Shown here piece by piece: positions 16,700 to 24,597 of a DNA stretch of 31,754 nt. Source of the DNA: JBCBXA01 sp039816825 (GTDB taxonomy: Bacteria > Pseudomonadota > Alphaproteobacteria > Rhizobiales > Rhizobiaceae); NCBI GenBank assembly GCA_039816825.1, contig JBCBXA010000026.1:1-31754 (forward strand), in the 5' to 3' direction. Within the stretch, counting starts at the first letter, position 1. Each line of letters starts with the position of its first letter. Below the pieces are notes generated by a model that made no database searches, was not told the origin of the DNA, and was given only the letters and a program-made list of their open reading frames with translations. The position numbers and the translations under genes are program-made.

Positions 16700-17452
16700 C
16701 TATCGTGCCGGGGCGGGTTCATAGGTCGAGAAGTCGACCAGTGTTCCCACCATCTGAAGGTAAGCGATCAGCGCATCCATCTCGGTGATGCGGCTGGGGT
16801 CGCCGTCAAAGTCGCCGATCACAGCTTTTGGATAGCGCTCAGCCATGTCATCCCAGTCGGCATTGAAATCGGCCTGAACTTGTAGGTCAGAGGCCGCGTT
16901 CTCGATCATCTCGTCCGTGTAGGGGACGCCAAGGCGGGCATTGGCGATCAGGTGCTTTTCCGGCTGAGCGAAATTGAGATCAGCATCCAGCAGGAAAGCA
17001 TAGGAGGGCATGATGCTCTTGGCCACCACGGACTGTGGGTCGATGAGGTGCTGGACGTGCCATTCGTTTGAATAGCGTCCCCCCACCCGTGCCAAGTCCG
17101 GCCCCGTGCGCTTGGAGCCCCACTGGAATGGCCGGTCATACATGCTCTCGGTTGCCAGCGAGAAATGTCCGTAACGCTCCACCTCATCCCGGAAGGGCCG
17201 GATCATCTGGCTGTGACAGACGTAGCAGCCTTCCCGGATGTAGATGTTGCGCCCCGCCAGCTCCAGCGGAGAATAGGGGCGCATGCCCTTCACCTTCTCG
17301 ATGGTGTTCTCGAGATAAAAGAGCGGTGCAATCTCGACGATGCCGCCGACGAGAACGGCCAGCAGTGAAAAGACGAAGAGCAGCGAGACGTTGCGTTCAA
17401 GCTTTGCGTGCTTTGCCAGAAAGCGGCTCGTCATGTTTGGCGAATTGGCCAT
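16700..17452 (-). CDS. ccoO: CcoO, mono-haem cytochrome c subunit of cbb3 oxidase
   Basis: A 250-aa protein. It has a single N-terminal membrane helix (VSLLFVFSLLAVLVGGIVEI), the haem c site CYVCHSQMIRPFRDEVERYG and the conserved TGPDLARVGGRYS and HLIDP-x-SVVAKSIMPSY motifs, including the axial methionine. ATG at 17452 is chosen because AAAGGA lies upstream. An in-frame ATG at 17494 would start inside ccoN. There are 22 bp between the ccoN stop and this start. It transfers electrons from CcoP to the CcoN catalytic subunit. Confidence 0.95.
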   Translation of the reverse strand: MANSPNMTSRFLAKHAKLERNVSLLFVFSLLAVLVGGIVEIAPLFYLENTIEKVKGMRPYSPLELAGRNIYIREGCYVCHSQMIRPFRDEVERYGHFSLATESMYDRPFQWGSKRTGPDLARVGGRYSNEWHVQHLIDPQSVVAKSIMPSYAFLLDADLNFAQPEKHLIANARLGVPYTDEMIENAASDLQVQADFNADWDDMAERYPKAVIGDFDGDPSRITEMDALIAYLQMVGTLVDFSTYEPAPAR

Positions 17453-17474
17453 CGGATTGGTCCTTTCGAGAGCG

Positions 17475-19140
17475 CTATTCTGCGGGTTGGGCAAAGGCCG
17501 GGCGGTCGTTGACGGGCTGCGGCGTTGTGCGGAGCGCTTCTTCTTCGCGCTGCTTGCCCCTAATGGTCATGTAGATGTTGAAGGCCATCACCAGCGCGCC
17601 GCTGAGATAGAGCACGCCTGCGCCAACCCGTGCGACGTAGTAGGGGTGCAGGGCTTCGACGCTTTGGGCGAAGGAGTAGACCAGATATCCTTGGGCATCA
17701 TACTCGCGCCACATCAAGCCCTGTGTAATGCCGGACACCCACATCACCGCCGCGTAGAGCACGATGCCAAGGGTCGCCAGCCAGAAATGCCAGTTGACCA
17801 TGCGCAGCGAATAGAGCCGCTCCCGTCCCCAAAGACGCGGTGTCAGGAAGTAGAGCGCGGCGAAGGTGATCATCCCGTTCCACCCCAGAGCACCGGAGTG
17901 CACGTGGCCAATGGTCCAGTCGGTGTAGTGGCTCAGCGAGTTGACCGTCTTGATGGACATCATCGGCCCTTCGAAGGTCGACATGCCGTAGAAGGCGAGG
18001 CTGATCACCATCATGCGCAAAATGGGGTCAGTGCGAACTTTGTCCCAAGCGCCTTGCAGGGTCATCAGGCCGTTGATCATGCCACCCCAAGACGGCATCC
18101 ACAGCATGATGGAGAAGACCATTCCGAGCGTCTGAGCCCAATCGGGCAGGGCGGTGAAGTGAAGGTGGTGCGGCCCCGCCCAGATGTACAGAAAGATCAG
18201 GCCCCAGAAGTGGATGATGGACAGCCGGTAGGAGTAGATGGGCCGGTCCGCCTGCTTGGGCACGAAGTAGTACATCATGCCCAGAAACCCGGCGGTGAGG
18301 AAGAAACCGACCGCGTTGTGGCCGTACCACCATTGGGTCAGCGCATTCCTGGACGCCTGCGAACGCTGAGTAGCTCTTGGTGCCGAGCAGCGACACCGGC
18401 ATCGCCAGCCCGTTGACGACGTGAAGCATGGCCACGGTGACGATGAAGGACAGCAGGAACCAGTTGGCCACGTAAATGTGTGGTTCCTTGCGCTTCACGA
18501 TGGTGCCCAGAAACACCAGCAGGAACGCGATCCAAACCACTGCGAGCCAGAGGTCCACATACCATTCGGGCTCGGCATAATCCTTGGATTGCGTGATACC
18601 CAGCAGGTAGCCCGTGGCGGCCATGACGATGAACAGCTGGTAGCCCCAGAAGACAAACCAGGCGAGGCCGCCGCCCCACAGTCGGGCACGGCATGTGCGC
18701 TGGACGATGTAGAAAGAGGCCGCGATAAGTGCCGTGCCGCCAAAGGCGAATATGACGGCGGATGTGTGAAGCGGGCGGATGCGTCCGAAGTTCAAATAGG
18801 GTTCGAAATTGAGCACGGGCCAGGCGAGCTGGGCTGCGGCTACAACGCCGACAAGGAACCCAACGACGCCCCAGAATGTGGTGGCCACGACAGCGTAACG
18901 GACGACATCATCCATGTACTGGGATTGCAAAGCCGCCCCGGCGCCGTCTCGCTGCATCGCTGTGACCGCAGGCTTTGGCGCGTAATCAAATATGCGAAGC
19001 ATGACGATTGTCGCCACTGCCAGCACGATCGCCAGGATGGTGAAGTGCTGACTGAAGAGCGCATCCTGCGAGAAGGCCGCCATCAGCATGGCGCCAAATG
19101 CGCCGAGCCCCGTGATGGCTATTGGTGTTCCACTTTGCAT
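17475..19140 (-). pseudogene. ccoN: CcoN, catalytic subunit of cbb3 oxidase, frameshifted in the middle
   Basis: The haem-copper subunit I of cbb3 oxidase, which reduces O2 at haem b3/CuB. It starts with ATG at 19140 (GGGGGAAG upstream). The N-terminal frame reads to GTKSYSAFAGVQ, then shifts at the doubled T of 18346-18347 (AA on the coding strand). Removing one base restores ...GVQDALTQWWYGHNAVGFF and joins to the second frame, MMYYFVPKQADRPIYSYR and onward, giving 554 aa, normal for CcoN. The lost junction carries the first CuB histidine (YGHN). Downstream the Tyr-His crosslink region (YIWAGPHHLH) and haem ligands (GHVHSG) are intact. This is either a sequencing error or a real inactivating insertion. 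ccoO, ccoQ and ccoP behind it are intact. Confidence 0.9.
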
Positions 19141-19238
19141 CGCTTCCCCCTCATGTCGAACCCGCACGCCAGTCCCCTAGGGCGGTCCGTGAACCATGGA
19201 TTTGGGAGGAGTTGTTCACCGTCTTCAAGGTGTCGGCC

Positions 19239-19252
19239 TTGATCCAGATCAA
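19239..19252. promoter_or_regulatory. FNR/FixK box shared by ccoN and the hemerythrin gene
   Basis: TTGATCCAGATCAA matches TTGAT-N4-ATCAA. It lies 99 bp before the ccoN start on one side and 58 bp before the hemerythrin ATG on the other. At a -41.5 spacing the rightward transcript would begin near 19287, 23 nt before the hemerythrin start, and the leftward one near 19204. A single site could thus serve both divergent genes. Confidence 0.85.
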
Positions 19253-19309
19253 TGCTCGCAAAGGCCAAAGGACGGATTGTGGGTCACCGGAAGCAACAGG
19301 ATCCAGCCA

Positions 19310-19876
19310 ATGCCCAACCCGACAGCAGTTGCAGAAACCGATAACGCGGGAATCCCAAACAGCGGTGCAACCCTGTCCAGGGCCCCAGGGGAAGGGCCAG
19401 GGGAGGGGCTAGGGGAGAGCCCAGCGGATCAGGCGCTTGAAGCGAGTTTGATCCAGGAATTGACGGTGCATCTGGAAACCCAGCTCAAGCTGTGTACGGC
19501 GCTCGAGAAGATCGCCGACGATCTGCCGGACAAAGTGTGCCGACAAAGCTGCCTTCATGCGGCGCGTTCCATCTATCCCATCATCAAGTCAGCTCATCAG
19601 TTCGAGGAAGAGCGGCTGTTTCCTGCGCTTCAAAGCGCGTTGGAAGCCCGTCCGGCCTCAGCTGGAAACCCAATCCAGCGTTTGATGGAGGAGCATTGGG
19701 AAGATGAGAGTTTTGGCCAGGAGATCGCCGATGTCATGCGCGAGTTTGTGGCCGGGCGAGACGCCAACACCGACAAGCTGGGCTACATGCTGAGGGGCTT
19801 CTTTGATGGTCTTCGGCGGCACATCGCATTTGAGAGGGAGCTTCTGGGACCCCTTCTCGGGGTCATGGAAAGCTGA
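19310..19876 (+). CDS. Hemerythrin/HHE-domain protein
   Basis: A 188-aa protein. A low-complexity N-terminal tail (residues 1-40, with PGEG repeats) precedes a helical HHE domain. Candidate iron ligands are His54, His96 and Glu100 (HQFEEE), His129 (EEHWEDE), and His171 and Glu175 (HIAFERE). ATG at 19310 is preferred: it follows CAGGATCC and lies downstream of the transcription start predicted from the FNR box, whereas the open frame back to 19196 would run through that box. Hemerythrin-like proteins bind O2 or NO, or act in oxidative and nitrosative protection. Divergence from ccoN under a shared FNR box suggests an oxygen-limited role. No close named relative is claimed. Confidence 0.82.
   Translation: MPNPTAVAETDNAGIPNSGATLSRAPGEGPGEGLGESPADQALEASLIQELTVHLETQLKLCTALEKIADDLPDKVCRQSCLHAARSIYPIIKSAHQFEEERLFPALQSALEARPASAGNPIQRLMEEHWEDESFGQEIADVMREFVAGRDANTDKLGYMLRGFFDGLRRHIAFERELLGPLLGVMES
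19385..19420 (+). repeat. Three 12-bp tandem repeats with G-quadruplex motif
   Basis: Units CCAGGGGAAGGG, CCAGGGGAGGGG and CTAGGGGAGAGC lie in frame in the hemerythrin gene and encode PGEG-PGEG-LGES. Five runs of three or four G, separated by 1-3 nt, lie between 19388 and 19415, a textbook G4 pattern on the coding strand. Confidence 0.85.
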
Positions 19877-19888
19877 ACCCCCACGCCT

Positions 19889-19933
19889 ACCCGGATGGCG
19901 CCTGCCCGGATAGCCCATGCCCGGATAGCCCAT
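19889..19933 (+). repeat. 15-bp tandem repeat, two exact copies plus one degenerate
   Basis: GCCCGGATAGCCCAT occurs at 19904-19918 and again, exactly adjacent, at 19919-19933. A degenerate unit precedes them at 19889-19903. The array fills the gap between the hemerythrin stop and the Shine-Dalgarno (GAGGAA) of the DUF2189 gene. Confidence 0.85.
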
Positions 19934-19947
19934 GCGAGGAACTCCCC

Positions 19948-20715
19948 ATGACGTCCCAAGCCAACACCGCCCGCAGGTTCCGCGCAGCCACGGTAGCTGA
20001 TCTGCGTTACGCTCTGAAAAGCGGTCTGGCCGACTTTGTGGCGCACCCGGTTCCGGGCCTGATCTTTGCCACGGTCTACATCGCCATCGGGTATGCGATT
20101 GCAGGCAGTCTTTTCATCATGGGCGAAGCATGGCTGGCGATACCCTTCTTTGTCGCCTTTCCCCTGATTGCTCCCTTTGCGGCAGCGGGGCTTTATGAAG
20201 TGAGCCGACGGCGCGAAACGGCTGAGCCGGTCACCCTGCGGGCCGTGATGCTCACCGTCTGGCGCCAGCGGGGCCGCGACATGGGTTGGATGGCTTTCAC
20301 AGTGCTGTTCATCATGTGGATCTGGATCTATCAGGTGAGGCTCCTGCTCGCGATCTTTCTATCCCGCCTGTCCTTTTCCTCTCTCGAGGGGTTCACCGAG
20401 CTCGTGTTTCAAACCAGTCAGGGCTGGGCCTTTCTAATAGTTGGAACAGTGGTCGGAGCGGCACTGGCGACGGCGCTGTTCTCCGCCACGGTCATCGCGA
20501 TGCCGCTGCTGCTGGACCGTGACGTGGATTTTGTCACGGCGATGATCCGAAGCGTGCAAACGGTGCTGGACAGTCCGCTTGTGATGCTGGGCTGGGGTCT
20601 GTTCACTGCAGCTGCGCTTATTGTTTCAATGCTTCCCGCCCTTGGTGGTCTCTTGTTCTCTCTGCCGATTTTCGGGCACGCGACATGGCACCTCTACCGA
20701 AGCCTCGAAGAATAA
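19948..20715 (+). CDS. DUF2189 integral membrane protein
   Basis: A 255-aa protein with about six hydrophobic segments: a pair at roughly residues 38-85, another at 112-140, one at 160-185 and a pair near 205-245. The pattern and the opening RFRAATVADLRYALKSGLADFVAHPVPGL match the DUF2189 / COG5473 family, whose function is unknown. ATG at 19948 has GAGGAA 6 nt upstream. It follows the hemerythrin gene on the same strand, 71 bp away, so it may share the FNR-controlled transcript. The company of cbb3 genes, hemerythrin and fnrL suggests a respiratory or redox role, but nothing in the protein shows it directly. Confidence 0.82.
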   Translation: MTSQANTARRFRAATVADLRYALKSGLADFVAHPVPGLIFATVYIAIGYAIAGSLFIMGEAWLAIPFFVAFPLIAPFAAAGLYEVSRRRETAEPVTLRAVMLTVWRQRGRDMGWMAFTVLFIMWIWIYQVRLLLAIFLSRLSFSSLEGFTELVFQTSQGWAFLIVGTVVGAALATALFSATVIAMPLLLDRDVDFVTAMIRSVQTVLDSPLVMLGWGLFTAAALIVSMLPALGGLLFSLPIFGHATWHLYRSLEE

Positions 20716-20793
20716 TCTTGCGCAATTTGCTCTGTTTTTGGGGGTTGAGAGACGTCGCCCCGCGCTTACGCTGCGTAGGCGGAGGTGTTCAAG

Positions 20794-21549
20794 GTGGATA
20801 AGTCAGTTCCTGCCAATTTGGATGGCGTGCCTGCGGTTTGCGCCCATTGCGAAGCGCGCAATGGCGGCATGTGCGGTGTGCCGAACTCCGAGGAACTTCT
20901 GTTTCTCAGCAAGCAGTCGGTCCGGGCGCGGGTGCCTGCGAATTCGGAGATCGCGGCGGCTGATGAGGTTGTCAGCCGATATTCGAACATCATCAAGGGC
21001 GTTGTGAAGCTGACCAAGCTTATGCCGGATGGGCGCCAGCAGATCGTGGGTCTTCAGTTTGCGCCGGACCTTATCGGTCGCCCGTTCGAGACGCACTCAC
21101 AAGTGACTGCCGAGGCCGCCAATGATGTGCAGCTTTGCTCGTTCTCTAAACGCGCTTTGGATCAGCTCGTCCGGCAGTCGCAGGAGTTGGAACACAAATT
21201 GCACATGCAGGCTCTGGCCGATCTCGATGCCGCCCGAGACACGATGCTCTGGCTGGGCCGAAAATCGGCGACCGAAAAGGTGGCGAGCTTCATTCTGCTT
21301 TTGATCCGGCACGCGGATCCCATCGAGCAGCCCGACGGCGACCAGACCGACGGCGCTGGCGCTCAGATCCATCTTCCACTGAGGAGAACCGACATCGCAG
21401 ACTATCTGGGGCTCACGATTGAAACCGTGAGCCGACAGCTTACGAAGCTGAGAAAGGCCGGGGTCATCAACATGGTCGATAACCGACATATCTCAATCGA
21501 CAATGTCGAGAGGCTGGCATCCATGTCTGGAGATGCCATCAGAGCTTAA
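20794..21549 (+). CDS. fnrL: FnrL/Fnr-type [4Fe-4S] oxygen-sensing regulator
   Basis: About 251 aa. The N-terminal cysteines Cys16, Cys19 and Cys27 (CAHC...MC) and Cys115 (VQLCSF) fit a redox-labile [4Fe-4S] cluster. A cyclic-nucleotide-binding-type beta-barrel is followed by a dimer helix and a C-terminal winged helix (RRTDIADYLGLTIETVSRQLTKLRKAGVI). Its ETVSR recognition helix is the one that reads TTGAT half-sites. GTG at 20794 is chosen because GGAGG lies 8 nt before it. A GTG nine bases upstream has that motif overlapping its own codon. It would activate the two FNR boxes in this window under low oxygen. No FNR box is seen before its own gene. Confidence 0.9.
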   Translation: MDKSVPANLDGVPAVCAHCEARNGGMCGVPNSEELLFLSKQSVRARVPANSEIAAADEVVSRYSNIIKGVVKLTKLMPDGRQQIVGLQFAPDLIGRPFETHSQVTAEAANDVQLCSFSKRALDQLVRQSQELEHKLHMQALADLDAARDTMLWLGRKSATEKVASFILLLIRHADPIEQPDGDQTDGAGAQIHLPLRRTDIADYLGLTIETVSRQLTKLRKAGVINMVDNRHISIDNVERLASMSGDAIRA

Positions 21550-21560
21550 TCGGCATACAT

Positions 21561-21575
21561 CGTCCCGCTGGGACG
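21561..21575 (+). terminator. Short hairpin after fnrL
   Basis: CGTCCC-GCT-GGGACG, a perfect 6-bp stem 11 bp after the fnrL stop and before the convergent dehydrogenase gene. There is no T-run, so termination is only a possibility. Confidence 0.35.
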
Positions 21576-21627
21576 CTGCACAACTGAGCAAGACCGAGGC
21601 GCGGGGGCAAACTTGGCAGAGCTCATG

Positions 21628-22605
21628 TCAGAACCCCTGGCTGGCGATGTAGGCCTCGATGATCTGTTTGAAGTTCATCTCAGCTTTGAAGCCGAGGGCA
21701 GTTGCATGTTGCGGGTCAAAAGCCTCGGGCCAATTTTGAACAATGGCCTGGATGGCAGGGTCGGGCTCGTGGTGGATGAGTGATACTGCCTTGGACCCGG
21801 CGACCGCCCTCAAGGCTTCAATCTGTTCTTCCACCGTACAGCTCACACCAGGCAGGTTGAAAGCGCGGCGTTCGGACAGGGCTTCGGTTCTCAGGCTGGC
21901 GGCGTGGACCAGAAAGCCGACGGCCGAATCTGGGCTGGCAAACCAGTGCCGAATGGACGGGGCCACCGGCAAGACAGCCTTTTGGCCTGCAAGAGGCTCG
22001 CGAATGATCCCTGAGTAAAACGAGGATGCGGCGGCGTTGGGCTTTCCAGGCCGCACGCAGATTGTCGGCAGACGCAGACTCACGCCGTCCACATAATCCT
22101 TTCGGGAATGGTCAGCGATTAGAAGTTCGGTCATGGCCTTCTGGGCGCCGTAGCTCGATTTCGGCGCGCACAGAAAGTCATCGGGGATGACAGCCGGAGA
22201 AGGCGGGCCAAAGACAGCGATGGAGGAGGCGAAAACCAGCCTGGGCCGGTAGGCCCCGTCGCTCGCTTCGTGCTGAGTGCGCAGCGCTTCGAGAAGGTTC
22301 CACGAGCCCATGGCATTGATCTGCCAGCCCCGCGCAAAGTCGCGTTCTGCTTCACCGGAGACAATGGCCGCCAGATGGAAGATCAGGTCGTATCTGGCCT
22401 CGGCGATCCGCTTTATCTGCTCTGCTGAATCCAGTCCGCCTTGAATGAGATTGATTGAGATGTCTGAAGGAGCGGGCGGCTCGGTGGGGACGATGTCGAA
22501 CAGATCAAGGCGCTCAAGCCGCTGAGACCATTCCGGCGATTGCACCAAATGGCGGGCCAGCTTTGCGCCCAGCATGCCGGCACCACCAAGAATGATCGCT
22601 TTCAC
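21628..22605 (-). CDS. NAD-dependent epimerase/dehydratase-type sugar-acid dehydrogenase (DenD-like)
   Basis: A 325-aa extended short-chain dehydrogenase. It has the NAD-binding loop GGAGMLG (residues 7-13), Asp36 after the second strand favouring NAD, and the catalytic Tyr152-x3-Lys156 pair in SSYGAQK, with Ser127/Ser128 upstream. Overall length and the PTICVRPGKPNAAASSF stretch resemble D-erythronate dehydrogenase (DenD). In known pathways DenD works with a DUF1537 kinase and an isomerase/aldolase, none of which is in the window. It overlaps the next dehydrogenase upstream by 4 bp (ATGA), so the two are co-transcribed. The substrate is likely a four-carbon sugar acid or similar, with moderate certainty. 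Confidence 0.85.
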   Translation of the reverse strand: MKAIILGGAGMLGAKLARHLVQSPEWSQRLERLDLFDIVPTEPPAPSDISINLIQGGLDSAEQIKRIAEARYDLIFHLAAIVSGEAERDFARGWQINAMGSWNLLEALRTQHEASDGAYRPRLVFASSIAVFGPPSPAVIPDDFLCAPKSSYGAQKAMTELLIADHSRKDYVDGVSLRLPTICVRPGKPNAAASSFYSGIIREPLAGQKAVLPVAPSIRHWFASPDSAVGFLVHAASLRTEALSERRAFNLPGVSCTVEEQIEALRAVAGSKAVSLIHHEPDPAIQAIVQNWPEAFDPQHATALGFKAEMNFKQIIEAYIASQGF

Positions 22606-23483
22606 TGAACGGCCTTTCCATTGCGTTCCATCAGTTCGAGAAAGATGGCTGCATGATCCTTGTCGCCACCATCAAGCTGATCGCAGAGCCGGTCATAACG
22701 GCACAGCAAATGATCGAGCAGGGGCAGCGTCAAACCCAGATCATCGGCGACCTGACGGGTGTTTCTGAGGTCTTTCAGATGGTGTTTGGACGGGCCGCCA
22801 GGCTCAAAATTGCGGCGCTGCATGCGCTCGCCATGCTGCTGCAGCACGATGGAATCCGCGAACCCACCCGCAAGCGCCTGGCGGACCGCTGCAGGGTCCG
22901 CGCCCCCGGCCTCCGCCAGGGCGGTTGCCTCGGCAACAGCCCCCAGAGCGGCCGCCACAATGGTCTGGTTAATCAGTTTGGCCAACTGGCCCGTGCCGGC
23001 AGGGCCCACCCGGACCGGCCGGCCAAGCACGGCGAGCACCGGCATGGCCCTCTCGAACGCCTTCTTCTCTCCACCAACCATGATCGCGAGACTGCCGTCA
23101 CTTGCACCTTTGGTGCCGCCGGAGACGGGTGCATCAAGGGCAGCGAAACCCTTCTCGTGCATGCGCGCTGCGAGTGTCTCCGCGTCCTGTCTGCTCGCCG
23201 AACTCATATCTATGAGGACCGCGCCCTCACTGAGCGCATCGGCCATGCCTGAATCCCAAACAATCTGGGCGGTGGCTTTGCCGTCGGACAGCATGGTGAT
23301 GACGAAGTCGGTGCCTACAACAGCGTCCGCGGGATCGCAGGCAACACGGGCTCCATCCGCTTCCAGAGCTTTGGCCTTGGCGGTGGTCCTGTTCCAGACA
23401 GCAAGCTCATGCCCGGCCTTGAGGAGGTTCCGCACCATGGGTGCCCCCATGAGTCCCGTGCCCAGAAAAGCGATCCGTGCCAA
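22602..23483 (-). CDS. Beta-hydroxyacid dehydrogenase (3-hydroxyisobutyrate / tartronate-semialdehyde reductase family)
   Basis: A 293-aa enzyme. It has the N-terminal Rossmann motif FLGTGLMGAPM, the substrate-binding DAPVSGGTKGA (117-127) and the catalytic Lys169 in GTGQLAKLINQ. It belongs to the family that includes 3-hydroxyisobutyrate dehydrogenase, GarR and L-threonate dehydrogenase. The sequence does not decide among these. It is the first gene of a two-gene leftward operon with the DenD-like gene, which points towards sugar-acid oxidation. The gene faces away from a D-2-hydroxyacid dehydrogenase across a 136-bp gap containing a palindrome. Confidence 0.88.
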   Translation of the reverse strand: MARIAFLGTGLMGAPMVRNLLKAGHELAVWNRTTAKAKALEADGARVACDPADAVVGTDFVITMLSDGKATAQIVWDSGMADALSEGAVLIDMSSASRQDAETLAARMHEKGFAALDAPVSGGTKGASDGSLAIMVGGEKKAFERAMPVLAVLGRPVRVGPAGTGQLAKLINQTIVAAALGAVAEATALAEAGGADPAAVRQALAGGFADSIVLQQHGERMQRRNFEPGGPSKHHLKDLRNTRQVADDLGLTLPLLDHLLCRYDRLCDQLDGGDKDHAAIFLELMERNGKAVQ

Positions 23484-23568
23484 ATCCCGTCCTCCCCGTG
23501 CTCAATGCTTGCCTGTGTCCGAGCTTGAGGGCACTTATGTCATGAATTGAACGAAAAAGGCACGCGGA

Positions 23569-23590
23569 AGCGGCGGCATATGCCACCGCT
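23569..23590. promoter_or_regulatory. 22-bp operator-like palindrome between divergent dehydrogenase genes
   Basis: An inverted repeat centred on GGCATATGCC, with arms AGCGG and CCGCT and one mismatched pair (C/A), lies 30 bp before the rightward gene start and 86 bp before the leftward one. The size and near-perfect symmetry are typical of a dimeric repressor site. No regulator gene sits next to it. Confidence 0.45.
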
Positions 23591-23619
23591 CGATTGGCGA
23601 GCCGTCTTTGGGGTTGGTT

Positions 23620-24594
23620 ATGGGTGATGTGAAGCCGGAACTCTTGCTGGTTGGTGGCGCGACTGACCGTATGCGCGGGCAACTGGCGGAGCTGTTCAAC
23701 GTGCACGAAGACAGCGCCTTGAGCGATCTGCGGGCTTTTCTGGAGCAACGAGGCCACGAGATCAGCGCGGTCTGTGTGTATGGGGGCGCATCCCTGCCGG
23801 ACGGCGCACTGGCTGCTATGCCAAACCTCAAGATCATCTCCGGCTATGGCGTTGGGTACGACGGAATCCCCGCAGAGGAGGCCGCGTCCCGCGGGATCAT
23901 GGTGACGCACACCCCCGATGTTCTCAATGAGGATGTGGCCAATCTGGCTCTGCTTCTGCTTTTGGCTGTATCGCGCAGGCTGGTGCGTGACGATGCTTGG
24001 GCAAGATCAGGCAATTGGGAAAGCAAGGGCAATGCGCCCCTGACGCGCTCCATCGAAGGAAGCACGATCGGTATTCTAGGCTTTGGCCGGATTGGCGAGG
24101 CACTGGCCCGGAAGCTCGAAGTGTTTGGCGTCACGATTGTGTACCATCAGCGCAACCGGAAAGCCGAGAGCGCTTACCGTTATTACGGCGATCTGGTTGA
24201 GATGGCGCGGGATATCGATACGCTTATCTCCATCGTGCCCGGCGGCGCGTCGACCCATCACCTCATCAACCGCTCGGTCATTGAAGCGCTGGGGCCGCAA
24301 GGCACATTGATCAATATTGGCCGTGGCACCGTGGTGGAGGAGACGGAGCTTGTTGCCGCCCTGCGTGACGGACGCCTTGGCGCGGCGGGGCTGGATGTCT
24401 TCGAACATGAGCCCCACGTGCCCGAGGGATTGCGCGATCTGGAAAACGTTGTGATGACGCCGCACACCGGCAGTGCGACGGTGGAAACACGCCGGGCCAT
24501 GGGTGATCTGACGGTGGAGAATTTGCGGCGCTTCTTTGCCGATGGAACGGTGGTGACACCTGTTCCCGAGTGTCGTGATCTGCTGAAAGCGTAG
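23620..24594 (+). CDS. D-isomer-specific 2-hydroxyacid dehydrogenase (glyoxylate/hydroxypyruvate reductase-like)
   Basis: A 324-aa protein with a split catalytic domain and a central NAD(P) domain containing GFGRIG (154-159). The Arg-Glu-His triad is visible as Arg235 (NIGRGTVVEE), Glu264 (DVFEHEP) and His282 (MTPHTGSA). ATG at 23620 is used, and a TTG 12 bases earlier is unlikely. It resembles glyoxylate/hydroxypyruvate reductases of the GhrB type. It is divergent from the two sugar-acid dehydrogenases and may complete the same pathway by reducing a keto acid such as hydroxypyruvate. It ends 3 bp before the convergent kdsD-like gene. Confidence 0.9.
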   Translation: MGDVKPELLLVGGATDRMRGQLAELFNVHEDSALSDLRAFLEQRGHEISAVCVYGGASLPDGALAAMPNLKIISGYGVGYDGIPAEEAASRGIMVTHTPDVLNEDVANLALLLLLAVSRRLVRDDAWARSGNWESKGNAPLTRSIEGSTIGILGFGRIGEALARKLEVFGVTIVYHQRNRKAESAYRYYGDLVEMARDIDTLISIVPGGASTHHLINRSVIEALGPQGTLINIGRGTVVEETELVAALRDGRLGAAGLDVFEHEPHVPEGLRDLENVVMTPHTGSATVETRRAMGDLTVENLRRFFADGTVVTPVPECRDLLKA

Positions 24595-24597
24595 CGC

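Noticed and set aside
20716..20793. FNR autoregulation site before fnrL (TTGCGCAATTTGC)
   Set aside because: It does not match TTGAT-N4-ATCAA at the critical positions.
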